Assembly (NCBI GenBank): GCA_018814305.1
Contig: JAHJAA010000022.1
Span: 1 to 64,000, forward strand
Length of the DNA stretch: 64,000 bases
Source: Pseudomonadota bacterium
GTDB taxonomy: Bacteria > Desulfobacterota > Desulfobulbia > Desulfobulbales > JAGXFP01
Direction of reading: 5' to 3'
Shown in pieces: positions 34,711-43,175 of the stretch (the first letter of the stretch is position 1; each line of letters starts with the position of its first letter). The notes beneath the pieces are model-generated. The model had not been told where the DNA came from, did no database searches, and saw nothing but the letters and a program-made list of their open reading frames with translations. A program made the position numbers and the translations under genes.

Positions 34711-36318
34711 CTACCTCTTCTCATTGAAATACCAACTGCCAATGAGACCCACAGCGGCCACCGGCCCATAAACGCCCAAGGCTGCAGGAAGTCGCCCCTT
34801 GCTTCGTGGCTTGGAAACCACCGGAATATTTTCAAACAGTGCCACTTGCGCCTTAGGCGGCACCTGCGTCTGATGTTCAGAGGCGACAACAACCTCCACC
34901 CCACCAAGGCCCAACGGCAGGACAGGCACCTCAATCCCCACGGGAAGGGCAGCTTGGGCAGATGCCGGCAAGATGCTTGGCTGGGGAGCTTCAACAATAA
35001 CTTCCCCAAAAGATGCCGTATTGCCACCCGGAACGATCGCCGCAACGGCCTCAACGGAAGTCCCGGAAATCTGACCGGTAATAATCTCGGGAAGCGGTTG
35101 TCGAACCGACATATTGGTATTCATCACTTGGACCCTTCGATTGAAAAGATCCGAAACCAAAACCCGCCCCTCGTCATCAACCGCAATATCGTTGGGAAAG
35201 TTGAACCAAAGGGGAGTCACCCCCCGGCCCCCGAACTCGAAGATGTATTTGCCGGTATCATAATCATAGGCAAGGATGGTGTGTCGCATATAGTCACAGA
35301 CATACATAACCCGACGATCATAATCAACGGCCAGAGAGATGGGGTTTGACAATTTGCGGTCGGCACCGCCTTTTTCGCCAAAAAGAAAAAGGAACTCTTC
35401 CTTGGCATTGTAAACATAACAATGGCTGGTTTCACGACTCAATAAATAGATCCGCCCATTTTTATCGATTTTTACATCGGAAAGAGAGACAGGGAAAAGT
35501 TCCTCATCCGGCTCATCGGAGGAGCTATCACGCCCAGCCCCTCGGGCAGGCATGAGCCCGGACGGAAGGTCCAAGCCAAACCCCTCAGCGTCCTCCCCCT
35601 CAACCGCACCATTTCCGGAGGAATTCTCGCCATCAGGACCGGATACAGTTTTTTGGGCATTAACACCCATGGCTTCTCTATATTTTTGTTTGTACTCCTC
35701 AGTCCTGGTAACGGACCCCAGGGGCCGAATCCAACGACGGAGGGTCCCATCGTTTCCCAGGATCATTACCCCTGAGAGATCTTTATCGATGAGCCCCACC
35801 AGATAGATCTCACCAGCTGCATTCAAGGCAATCCGACGGGGCGTATATTTTTCAAGGCCGGGCATATCTTTAAACACAATCTCCCGCACCAGAAAAAAGG
35901 CAGGATTAAAAATACTGACCCGAGCCGGGCGGCCTTTACCTGCAGACTGACACACATAAAGATTTCCTTTGGCGTCAAGGGCCATTCCTTGTGGCTCCAA
36001 GATGCCACGCCCACTCCCCAACGAGGCAATTGGGAAAAACTTACGGTCATAAACCGTTATTCTGCCGATCGAGGAGACCAGATAGGTTTCTTTTGCCCCT
36101 GGATCATAAAAAACTCCGTGGGGGAAACCAATCTCCAACCCGCTATCATCTAATTTTAAAATGGTAACCAACCGGAGCGGTACGATTTCCTCTGCCTGGA
36201 CAATCGGCGGGGACATGAGCCAACATCCCAGTGAGGTCAATACCAGGAATAAAATCGAGGTACAAACTACCACCTTGAATTGGCGCAATATATTTAAGAT
36301 TGAAAGAGTTATGTTCAT
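34711..36318 (-). CDS. NHL-type beta-propeller upstream of OmcS-like B
   Basis: A 535-residue exported or membrane-anchored protein. The N-terminal hydrophobic stretch VVVCTSILFLVLTSLGCWLM could be a signal or lipobox (LGC). Propeller strands occur at about 60-190 (EPQGMALDAKGNLYVCQSA, TPRRIALNAAGEIYLVGL) and 290-400 (VSLSDVKIDKNGRIYLLSR, NPISLAVDYDRRVMYVCDYM, FPNDIAVDDEGRVLVSDLFN). They are split by an acidic, Ser/Gly-rich insert at about 215-285. A Pro/Ala/Val-rich tail ends with a short hydrophobic segment (VAAVGLIGSWYF) and NEKR. It is larger than the propeller beside OmcS-like A but in the same relative place. It probably helps fold, export or anchor the cytochrome. Confidence 0.8.
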   Translation of the reverse strand: MNITLSILNILRQFKVVVCTSILFLVLTSLGCWLMSPPIVQAEEIVPLRLVTILKLDDSGLEIGFPHGVFYDPGAKETYLVSSIGRITVYDRKFFPIASLGSGRGILEPQGMALDAKGNLYVCQSAGKGRPARVSIFNPAFFLVREIVFKDMPGLEKYTPRRIALNAAGEIYLVGLIDKDLSGVMILGNDGTLRRWIRPLGSVTRTEEYKQKYREAMGVNAQKTVSGPDGENSSGNGAVEGEDAEGFGLDLPSGLMPARGAGRDSSSDEPDEELFPVSLSDVKIDKNGRIYLLSRETSHCYVYNAKEEFLFLFGEKGGADRKLSNPISLAVDYDRRVMYVCDYMRHTILAYDYDTGKYIFEFGGRGVTPLWFNFPNDIAVDDEGRVLVSDLFNRRVQVMNTNMSVRQPLPEIITGQISGTSVEAVAAIVPGGNTASFGEVIVEAPQPSILPASAQAALPVGIEVPVLPLGLGGVEVVVASEHQTQVPPKAQVALFENIPVVSKPRSKGRLPAALGVYGPVAAVGLIGSWYFNEKR

Positions 36319-36335
36319 GGGCCTTGCCGAGTTAC

Positions 36336-37559
36336 TTACATTCCCAAGGCATTTTTCTTACTATCATGACACATGACACAAATTCTCCCACCCCGGATAT
36401 CAGCGATCAATAAATACCGATACGGTGAGCCGTGGGGATTATGGCAACTTGTGCAGGTAAATGCATACCCATCGCGCCGGGGATCTTTTCGACCGGCGAT
36501 TGGATGCTTTTGGACCGGATGACCGAGTTCAACACCCTGCAGCGCGGAATGACAACTGACACAGAGCTCGTTAATTTCGGAGACCAACTGAAATTTATAA
36601 TTGGTGGCATGGGGACTATGACAGGCAACACAACCTTGGGCGCTCAAAATCCCATGGACATTGAAACGTCTCTGGCCGGAGTCAAGATACTGTTTTTTAT
36701 CCACATGGCAGACGACACAGAGCTTTGCCTTGCCATCGGCGGCCAGCTGGTATTGATGCTGGCTCCCATGGGGGTCATGACAAATTGAACAGTCACCAGT
36801 CCCAACCGGCCCGTGGATATGAGCCATGGTCGTCCATTTACTTTGATTGACGTGGCACTGAAAGCAAAGCCCTTCAACCTTGCCGGAAGGAATCTGGACG
36901 GATTTTTCATCCTGGGGCGCCTGATGGCAGGTTCGGCAGAGCAATCCCGAAGCCGGAAAATGCTTCCACTCGGATTCAACCGCAATTCGACTATGACAGG
37001 AATAACACTCAGGTGAAAATTTCCCATAAAGAACCCGGTCAACCTTAGCGCCAGCAGGAAGTTCGTTGGAGTGGCATCCGCCGCAAACATCAGGAATAAC
37101 TCCATCTTTATGGAATTTGTAGATCCCCTCCTTGGTGAAATCCACGTTCAACAAAGAACTAAGTGGAGAAAATTTCACCTTCAGGGTTTGATTTCCGGGG
37201 GTAAGGGTGAAGGTATTCGTCCCTTTCGTTAACGGAAGTCGGTAATGGATGTAATACTCATTTGCTTTTTCATAACGACCGGACGGATCAAAATTACGAC
37301 CTGTCTTATCGTCCTTAAAATTCATTTGATTGATGTCGCCTTTGTCTTCGACCTTGACCACCACATTGAGAACCCGATTTCTGGATAACAACGTCGTTGA
37401 CGATTCCTGGGGGGCGATTATCGAAACATTACCGGCAAAGGCAGGCAAAGCCCTTGCCCCCCAAAAGCCCCCGGCTACAATCATTATAGCAAGAGCACGG
37501 GACACCTCACCGACAAGCCCTCTTTTCCCCGATAAGGCAACGCTGCCTCTTCCGTTCAT
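36336..37559 (-). CDS. Decaheme c-type cytochrome with N-terminal Ig-like domain
   Basis: A protein of about 407 residues with a long n-region before the signal core (ALAIMIVAGGFWGARALPAF). Residues about 45-145 form an Ig-like domain (NVSIIAPQESSTTLLSRN, then YYIHYRLPLTKGTNTFTL). Ten CXXCH motifs follow: CGGCH, CYSCH, CRTCH, CFQCH, CSICH, CVVCH, CVACH, CVSCH, CTSCH and CVMCH, alternating plain and DPHG/SPHA/NPHG types. The layout equals that of the 16-heme protein at 31466 with fewer repeats. It is 17 bases upstream of the propeller gene and so probably shares its transcript. It is predicted periplasmic or at the outer membrane. Confidence 0.9.
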   Translation of the reverse strand: MNGRGSVALSGKRGLVGEVSRALAIMIVAGGFWGARALPAFAGNVSIIAPQESSTTLLSRNRVLNVVVKVEDKGDINQMNFKDDKTGRNFDPSGRYEKANEYYIHYRLPLTKGTNTFTLTPGNQTLKVKFSPLSSLLNVDFTKEGIYKFHKDGVIPDVCGGCHSNELPAGAKVDRVLYGKFSPECYSCHSRIAVESEWKHFPASGLLCRTCHQAPQDEKSVQIPSGKVEGLCFQCHVNQSKWTTMAHIHGPVGTGDCSICHDPHGSQHQYQLAADGKAKLCVVCHVDKKQYLDSGQRRFNVHGILSAQGCVACHSPHATNYKFQLVSEINELCVSCHSALQGVELGHPVQKHPIAGRKDPRRDGYAFTCTSCHNPHGSPYRYLLIADIRGGRICVMCHDSKKNALGM

Positions 37560-37732
37560 TTTCATCCTCACAAATCTTGCCTACCCCGACAATCCCATCA
37601 GCTTCCCCGAAGGAGCCCCTGGTAAATCGATCGAGATCGTGCTCTTTCTCACAAAGAAACGGGCATCACATCCCCCAGTCCATTTCCTGTAAGCATTTAA
37701 TATAGATGGGCCTTAATCAGGTCTCCTGATCC

Positions 37733-38773
37733 CTAATTCGTGTGCTCCTTTTTTTCAAGGAGTTCATAGGCTTTACGATACTCCTTAGCAGCACCTGTAA
37801 TATCATTTTTTTCCTCAAGCATAACCCCTAAATAATAATGTAATTCGCTATGCCTTGAATTCCTGAGCATCATGAAATTCAAATCATCAATGGCTTCATC
37901 GAGATTTCCCTGAGCAGCCTTGAGTCTTGCCTGACACATCAGCCCAGCAGGCATGTCGGGCTCAAGATCCATCCCTTTTTCCAATTCCGCCTTAGCCTCA
38001 TCAAGCTTTCCGGCATCAAGCAGCAGGCACCCTAAATAGACATGGGCCGGCCCCATCTCAGGCTCATACTCCAAAGCCTTCACAAATTCACGAATGGCCG
38101 ACTCGGGTTGTCCCCGTTCAAGCATAGTCTTCCCCAGATGAAAATGGCGATTGGCTCCCTTTTCTTCCTTCGATTTTTCAACCATCTGCGGTCTGAGTTC
38201 TTCCTCTACCTGGGCCTGGGTCTTTTCACCCAATAAAATTTCTATCTCGCCTTTCAAACGTTTATGCAGATCGGAACTATATCCCATTCCACTAGTGATT
38301 TTCCCATCGGCACCCACCAAGAGTATGGAGGGCATAACAAATATACCCAGACCACCATAGGCCTGGCGATCAACATCACTATAAACCGGCAAGCCAAGCC
38401 CGCTTTGGCTGATAACATCATTTATGATGTCCGGGGTGTCTTCCTCCTGAACATCAACGACCAGAGTGGTCACCCCTTTTTCCGCCAGATGCTCTTCCAG
38501 TTCATGAATTACCTTCAAGGTTTCGATGGAACGTTCCTTCTTGGTGGCAATGTCCGCTCCGAAAAAAACCGCGATCAACGGTTTTCCCTGAAAGGAATCC
38601 AAGGCCACGTTCTGCTGATCCTTAAGATTTTTAATGGTAACTGATGGCAGTGAATCACCCGGATGAACCGAACGAAAGGGGAATGAATTAGCCTCCCCGA
38701 TCCCAGCAAGGAATATAACAAAAGAGATGGTGATTCCGACAAATACAGTAGTAATATTAACCTTGCGTGCCAA
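37733..38773 (-). CDS. Cysteine-less thioredoxin-like protein with TPR repeats
   Basis: A protein of about 346 residues from a TTG start with a GGAGGAG site. A signal or anchor helix (ITTVFVGITISFVIFLAGIG) leads into an AhpC/TlpA-like thioredoxin fold at about 35-190 (PGDSLPSVTIKNLKDQQNVA, GKPLIAVFFGADIATKKE, VMPSILLVGADGKI with the cis-Pro). The catalytic CXXC is missing: ADIATKK stands where Cys-x-x-Cys would be. Residues about 205-340 are four TPR units (AIREFVKALEYEPEMGPAHV, LDEAKAELEKGMDLEPDMPA). It probably acts as a non-redox chaperone or scaffold. It sits about 170 bases upstream of the decaheme gene on the same strand and diverges from the Mrp operon. Confidence 0.78.
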   Translation of the reverse strand: MARKVNITTVFVGITISFVIFLAGIGEANSFPFRSVHPGDSLPSVTIKNLKDQQNVALDSFQGKPLIAVFFGADIATKKERSIETLKVIHELEEHLAEKGVTTLVVDVQEEDTPDIINDVISQSGLGLPVYSDVDRQAYGGLGIFVMPSILLVGADGKITSGMGYSSDLHKRLKGEIEILLGEKTQAQVEEELRPQMVEKSKEEKGANRHFHLGKTMLERGQPESAIREFVKALEYEPEMGPAHVYLGCLLLDAGKLDEAKAELEKGMDLEPDMPAGLMCQARLKAAQGNLDEAIDDLNFMMLRNSRHSELHYYLGVMLEEKNDITGAAKEYRKAYELLEKKEHTN

Positions 38774-39071
38774 TGTCTTTCTCCTCCATGAAACGCGACC
38801 CGATCGGGCAAATATACTCACCTCCCCCCCCAGACACCCAGGCAGGGCAGGCCCCCCTCTAAAACTCCTGTGACAAGTAAGGGAACTTAGCATGGAAAAA
38901 AATAATTGTCAAAAATTGTTTCCATAGCCGGATTTAAGTAAAAAAATATATTATTCATGTGGCTCGTTTGGGGCATTTATATATATACTACCTTCTGAGT
39001 AACAGCAGACCGGAGACTTCAACCTCTTATATTTTAAACGTAATCCTTTACTTTTTGGATGTGGTTACCAA

Positions 39072-39557
39072 ATGTACTTTCTGGCAACATTCCTGATCAT
39101 GTTCGGTTTCTGGATATTATTGTCCGGAATCTTTGACTTTTTCCATCTCTCCCTTGGGGTTCTTGCCAGTTTGCTGGTAGCGGGACTCTCTTCGGAGCAC
39201 CTTTTTCGAAACCGCGATCACTCAACCAGGTTGGTTGAAGCCTGGCGCTTTCTTTTGTATATTCCCTGGGTAATCAAAGAAATCATCCTTTCGACGCTCC
39301 ATGTCGCTTTTTTGGCCCTCCACCCTGACATGATGAAAAAGATCGCACCACGCGTCGTAACCTTTAAAACAAAACTCCATGGAACCGCAGCCAGAGTTAC
39401 CCTGGCCAACTCGATCACCCTGACTCCCGGGACCATTACCATAAGAATCACTGATGACGTCTATGCCGTCCATGCATTGAGCGATAAAGTCGCGCGGGCT
39501 CTCCCTGGTGAAATGGAAGATAGAATTGCAACTATTTTTGGAGAAACCAGGAAATGA
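39072..39557 (+). CDS. mrpE: Mrp antiporter subunit E (MnhE)
   Basis: This 161-residue protein has hydrophobic helices at about 1-40 and 55-80 and a soluble C-terminal part containing VTLANSITLTPGTITIRITD, the typical MnhE block. It is part of a multi-subunit cation/proton antiporter in the inner membrane. It is the first gene of a nine-plus-gene plus-strand operon. Its TGA stop overlaps the ATG of the next gene (ATGA), which also shows that TGA is a stop codon in this genome. The ribosome site is weak. The upstream gap of about 300 bases to the divergent TPR protein must hold the promoter. Confidence 0.92.
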   Translation: MYFLATFLIMFGFWILLSGIFDFFHLSLGVLASLLVAGLSSEHLFRNRDHSTRLVEAWRFLLYIPWVIKEIILSTLHVAFLALHPDMMKKIAPRVVTFKTKLHGTAARVTLANSITLTPGTITIRITDDVYAVHALSDKVARALPGEMEDRIATIFGETRK

Positions 39558-39868
39558 GCGATTATTTCACCTGGCTCGGCGTGGTCCTGTGTCTGCTCAT
39601 GTTGATGGCCCTTTACCGTACCGTTATCGGCCCCACCATTATCGACCGGATCATGGGGGCCAATGTTATTGGCACAAAAACCGTCGTGCTCCTGATTATC
39701 ATCGGCACCATCTTTGGTCGGGTGGAGATGTTTGTGGATATCGCCTTGGCCTATGCCATGTTGAATTTCATAGTTACTATTGCCGCTTCGAGATACTTCA
39801 CCCACCATAAAAACATACTCCAGGAAGGCTACGGGCTCCGGCATCGTCCTGGTGGCCCAAAGGATTAA
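39554..39868 (+). CDS. mrpF: Mrp antiporter subunit F (MnhF)
   Basis: A 104-residue subunit with three helices, the first from about residue 5. The conserved IGPTIIDRIMGANVIGTKTV block and ALAYAMLNFIVTIAASRY near the end identify MrpF. It overlaps mrpE by four bases and is followed by mrpG after ten bases. In Mrp complexes F and G are small membrane subunits needed for assembly of the antiporter. Confidence 0.93.
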   Translation: MSDYFTWLGVVLCLLMLMALYRTVIGPTIIDRIMGANVIGTKTVVLLIIIGTIFGRVEMFVDIALAYAMLNFIVTIAASRYFTHHKNILQEGYGLRHRPGGPKD

Positions 39869-39878
39869 AGCAACCTCC

Positions 39879-40214
39879 ATGCTCAATTCTCTAACCATAG
39901 TTCTTACGATCAGTGGCCTTTTTTTCTTCTTTGCTACCACCATGGGCATCCTCCGCTTTCCCGATTTTTATACCCGGATGCATGCTGCGGGCAAAGGTGA
40001 CACCCTTTCATCCACGTTGATGTTGCTCGGCTTGGCGATTTATCATCTTAATCATTTTTCCATGGGAGATTTTCTGGCGAGTGTAAAAATCATGCTTATC
40101 CTGGTTTTCATCTTCCTCGCCAGCCCGACCGCTACCCACGCCATCATTGATGCCGGCTATGAATCCGGAGTCGCCCCTTGGACCAATGATTCTTCCCCGG
40201 AGGAGCAAGAGTGA
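39879..40214 (+). CDS. mrpG: Mrp antiporter subunit G (MnhG)
   Basis: A 111-residue subunit with three helices and the diagnostic GILRFPDFYTRMHAAGKGDT segment of MnhG/PhaG. The end (HAIIDAGYESGVAP) is also typical. I start at the ATG at 39879; the frame is open further upstream but overlaps mrpF. Its TGA stop overlaps the GTG start of the next gene. Confidence 0.93.
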   Translation: MLNSLTIVLTISGLFFFFATTMGILRFPDFYTRMHAAGKGDTLSSTLMLLGLAIYHLNHFSMGDFLASVKIMLILVFIFLASPTATHAIIDAGYESGVAPWTNDSSPEEQE

Positions 40215-41239
40215 TCTGGCAGATTGACCTGTTGATTCTGACCCTTATCGTGATCTGCGGTTTCTGCACCATCGTGGTTAAGGACCTTCTCGGCGCCGCG
40301 GTGATTTTCGGGGCGTACAGCTTTCTGATGTGTCTCCTCTGGACCGAAATGGGGGCGGTAGATGTTGCCTTTACCGAGGCCTCGGTTGGGGCAGGAGTCA
40401 GTACCGTGCTTTTTTTCGCGGCAGTCCACCGAACGACCAGACATGTCAAGATGAAACCTTCGGGACGTCTCATGGGCAAAACAATCGGCCTGGCGGCAGC
40501 AGGCCTGATGGGTTGTGTTCTGCTGTATGCAACGACTGATTTCCCCTCCTGGGCCGATCCCAACTCACCCGCCTCCACCCATGTTTCACCACGCTATATC
40601 ACCGGGACCATCCCCGACACCTCGGTCCCCAACATGGTTACTTCGGTTCTGGCCGATTACCGGGGTTTTGACACCATGTTCGAAACCGCAGTGATCCTCA
40701 CGGCCGGTCTGGCGGTGTTGATTATTCTCGGACAGACCGGCAACCGTTCCCCTCTGCCGATCTCCCGCCTGCCCCAGGGACCAATTACCCAAGGCTACGA
40801 CGATACAATTATCCGCTTTATCACCAGGATTATGACCCCTTTTCTCCAGTTATTCGCCCTCTACGTTATTGCCCATGGCCACCACAGCCCCGGTGGCGGA
40901 TTCCAAGGCGGGGTCATACTGGGAGCCACCTTTATTCTGATGAGCATCAGTTATGATCTAAGAATGGTGACCAATCGTTTCAACGAACGAACCAATCTGC
41001 TCCTCGCCAATACCGGGCTCCTGATTTACTCCGGCATCGGCGCCCTCTGCCTGATCCTTGGCGCCAATTTTCTGGATTACTCCGCGCTGGCCAAGATCCT
41101 GCCGGGAACCACGACCATCACCGCCCGCTCCGAAGCCATGCTCGGGGTGGAAATCGGGGTGGCCCTTGCCGTCATGGCCATTGTCATCCTCATTTATAAC
41201 AATCTGGTCTCCAACGGAACCTACGAAAACGGACTCTAA
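40211..41239 (+). CDS. Fused MbhD/MbhE-like plus MrpB subunit
   Basis: A 342-residue membrane protein with a GTG start. Residues about 1-80 match DUF4040 (MbhD, equal to the C-terminal piece of MrpA): VKDLLGAAVIFGAYSFLMCL, then GAVDVAFTEASVGAGVSTVL. A middle part at about 85-170 resembles MbhE. The rest from about 195 is MnhB: DDTIIRFITRIMTPFLQLFA, then HGHHSPGGGFQGGVILGA. In classical Mrp these are separate proteins or parts of MrpA, so this is a natural fusion of the type seen in Mbh/Mrp-like loci. It carries the B subunit function and the linker to the antiporter subunits. Confidence 0.88.
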   Translation: MIWQIDLLILTLIVICGFCTIVVKDLLGAAVIFGAYSFLMCLLWTEMGAVDVAFTEASVGAGVSTVLFFAAVHRTTRHVKMKPSGRLMGKTIGLAAAGLMGCVLLYATTDFPSWADPNSPASTHVSPRYITGTIPDTSVPNMVTSVLADYRGFDTMFETAVILTAGLAVLIILGQTGNRSPLPISRLPQGPITQGYDDTIIRFITRIMTPFLQLFALYVIAHGHHSPGGGFQGGVILGATFILMSISYDLRMVTNRFNERTNLLLANTGLLIYSGIGALCLILGANFLDYSALAKILPGTTTITARSEAMLGVEIGVALAVMAIVILIYNNLVSNGTYENGL

Positions 41240-41240
41240 G

Positions 41241-41678
41241 ATGCTGGAATTCATTCTCGCCAAATATAATTATTGGATCTATATCCTGATCATGATGATC
41301 GGCCTCTATGCCATGCTGGCCAAAAACAATCTGATCAAAAAAATCATTGGCATGGGGATCTTCCAGACGGCGATCATCATTTTCTACGTCTCAGCCGGAG
41401 CCAAGCGTGGCGGGACGATCCCGATTATTGAACATGCCCACGGAGCGGAGGGTAACGCCGTTGATGTTCTCCATTACATCAACCCTCTACCCCATGTCTT
41501 GATGCTCACCGCCATTGTGGTCTCGGTGGGAACCCTGGGCGTCGCCCTGGCCCTGGCCCTGCGCATCTATGGACGGTATAACAGCCTGGAAGAGGATGAA
41601 ATCCTCGACCGTATCGATCAAGACGAAACGGCCACAGAAACAACGGGAGCGCTCCCCACAACAATGATTCAATCATGA
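41241..41678 (+). CDS. mrpC: Mrp antiporter subunit C (MnhC, NuoK-like)
   Basis: A 145-residue NuoK-like subunit with three helices. It contains GLYAMLAKNNLIKKIIGMGI with QTAIIIFYVS after it, and DVLHYINPLPHVLMLTAIVV, where the P-L-P-H-x-L motif is diagnostic. A charged tail (LEEDEILDRIDQDETATE) follows. The start ATG at 41241 comes directly after the previous stop. It overlaps the next gene by four bases. Confidence 0.93.
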   Translation: MLEFILAKYNYWIYILIMMIGLYAMLAKNNLIKKIIGMGIFQTAIIIFYVSAGAKRGGTIPIIEHAHGAEGNAVDVLHYINPLPHVLMLTAIVVSVGTLGVALALALRIYGRYNSLEEDEILDRIDQDETATETTGALPTTMIQS

Positions 41679-43171
41679 TAAATCCAGAACAGTACCCCAT
41701 CCTCATTGTTATCGTTCCGTTTCTGAGTGCCTTTTTTCTGAGCATCACTGGTTGTTTCAAGCGATCACTCTGCAGACCCATTGCTTTGCTGGCGCTCTTC
41801 GGCGCTGCGGCCGCGGCGGTCGGCTCCCTACACCGGGTGATCACCACCGGCATTATCCATTATCGCCTGGGTGGCTGGCCCCCGCCCTTCGGGATTGAAT
41901 ACGTTATCGATCACCTCAACGGCCTGGTCCTGGTGGTCATCACCCTGGTGGCCCTGCTCGCCGCAATCTTTTCCGGGAAGAGTGTAGAACGCGAACTTCC
42001 GGGTAAAGAACCCCTTTTCTACGCCCTGTTTTTACTCCTGGTGGTCGGGCTTCTTGGCATGACCATCACCGGCGATGCCTTTAATCTCTATGTTCTTCTG
42101 GAGATATCATCATTGACGGCCTATGCCCTGATTGCCATTGGTCAGGACCGTGCCATCCATGCAAGTTTCAACTATCTGATAATCGGAACCATCGGGGCCA
42201 GTTTTTATCTTCTTGGCGTCGGCCATCTTTACATTATGACCGGCTCCCTGAACATGGCCGATCTCGCCTCGATTCTGCCCCAGCTCTACGGGTCAAAAGC
42301 GATCTTAACCGCCTTCCTGTTAATTCTCATCGGGGTCTGGACCAAGATGGCCTTTTTTCCTCTGCACACTTGGCTGCCAAACAGTTATACCTATGCCCCC
42401 ACCGCCACCAGTTGCCTGGTAGCACCCCTCATGACCAAGGTGGCGGTCTATATTATGATCCGGATGATGTTTTCGGTCTTCACCCCGGCTTATGTGTTTC
42501 ACCATCTCGCCATGGCCCCGGTGGTGATCTGGATGGCCATCGCCGCCATTGTCGGGGGCTCGCTCCTGGCTCTCAGCCAAAGAGATTTCAAAAAGATGCT
42601 CACCTACCTTATAGTAGCGGAGGTGGGATACATGGTCGGGGGAATCTGGCTGGCCAACCGGTTAGGGATCACCGGGGCCATTCTCCACATTGTCAATGAC
42701 GCCTTTATGACCCTCTGCCTGTTCCTTGCGGCCGGCACCATCATCCACCGGACCGGAGGCCACCACTTTGATAACCTCAAAGGTCTCTTCCACCAGATGC
42801 CCCTGACCATGACCGCTTTTACCATCGGGGCCCTCTCCATGATCGGGGTTCCCCCCACCGCGGGTTTTTTCAGCAAATGGTACTTGATTCTGGGTAGTAT
42901 CCAGGCCGGCCGCTATGAATTTGTCGCCGCCCTGCTTTTTTCAAGCCTGGTCAACGCGGTGCTTTTCTTCCGGCTCCTTGAAATATCCTATTTTGAAAAA
43001 CCTCCCCATCAAGAAAATACTGCGCATGGACCTGTCTCCATGGTTGCCGAGGCTCCGCTCACCATGCTGGTTCCACTCCTCGTAAGCGCCATTACCCTGA
43101 TCGTATTGGGTATCTACAGCGGCGAACTCGTTACCAAAATCATTCAGTTTGCCGTTCCGGCCGGGATCTAA
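41675..43171 (+). CDS. mrpD: Mrp antiporter subunit D (MrpD, NuoN/M-like), first copy
   Basis: A 498-residue proton-translocating antiporter-type subunit with about 14 helices. Signature blocks are YVLLEISSLTAYALIAIG (the TM5 Glu region), VWTKMAFFPLHTWLPNSYTY (TM7 Lys and broken helix) and GVPPTAGFFSKWYLILGS. It exchanges Na+ or another cation for H+ together with the other subunits. It overlaps mrpC and is five bases from the next antiporter-type gene. Confidence 0.92.
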   Translation: MINPEQYPILIVIVPFLSAFFLSITGCFKRSLCRPIALLALFGAAAAAVGSLHRVITTGIIHYRLGGWPPPFGIEYVIDHLNGLVLVVITLVALLAAIFSGKSVERELPGKEPLFYALFLLLVVGLLGMTITGDAFNLYVLLEISSLTAYALIAIGQDRAIHASFNYLIIGTIGASFYLLGVGHLYIMTGSLNMADLASILPQLYGSKAILTAFLLILIGVWTKMAFFPLHTWLPNSYTYAPTATSCLVAPLMTKVAVYIMIRMMFSVFTPAYVFHHLAMAPVVIWMAIAAIVGGSLLALSQRDFKKMLTYLIVAEVGYMVGGIWLANRLGITGAILHIVNDAFMTLCLFLAAGTIIHRTGGHHFDNLKGLFHQMPLTMTAFTIGALSMIGVPPTAGFFSKWYLILGSIQAGRYEFVAALLFSSLVNAVLFFRLLEISYFEKPPHQENTAHGPVSMVAEAPLTMLVPLLVSAITLIVLGIYSGELVTKIIQFAVPAGI

Positions 43172-43175
43172 TTTC

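Noticed and set aside
34639-35349. A 236-codon plus-strand frame opposite the propeller gene
   Set aside because: It overlaps the promoter of OmcS-like B and has no recognisable domain; it is the antisense of a real gene.
38750-38780. A sigma-54-like TTGGCAC element at the start of the TPR protein
   Set aside because: It overlaps the TTG start codon and lacks the GC element at the right spacing.
12000-39000. CRISPR array suggested by the repeated motifs in the region
   Set aside because: The repeats are heme motifs (CXXCH) within coding frames and vary in spacing; no conserved DNA repeat with unique spacers exists.
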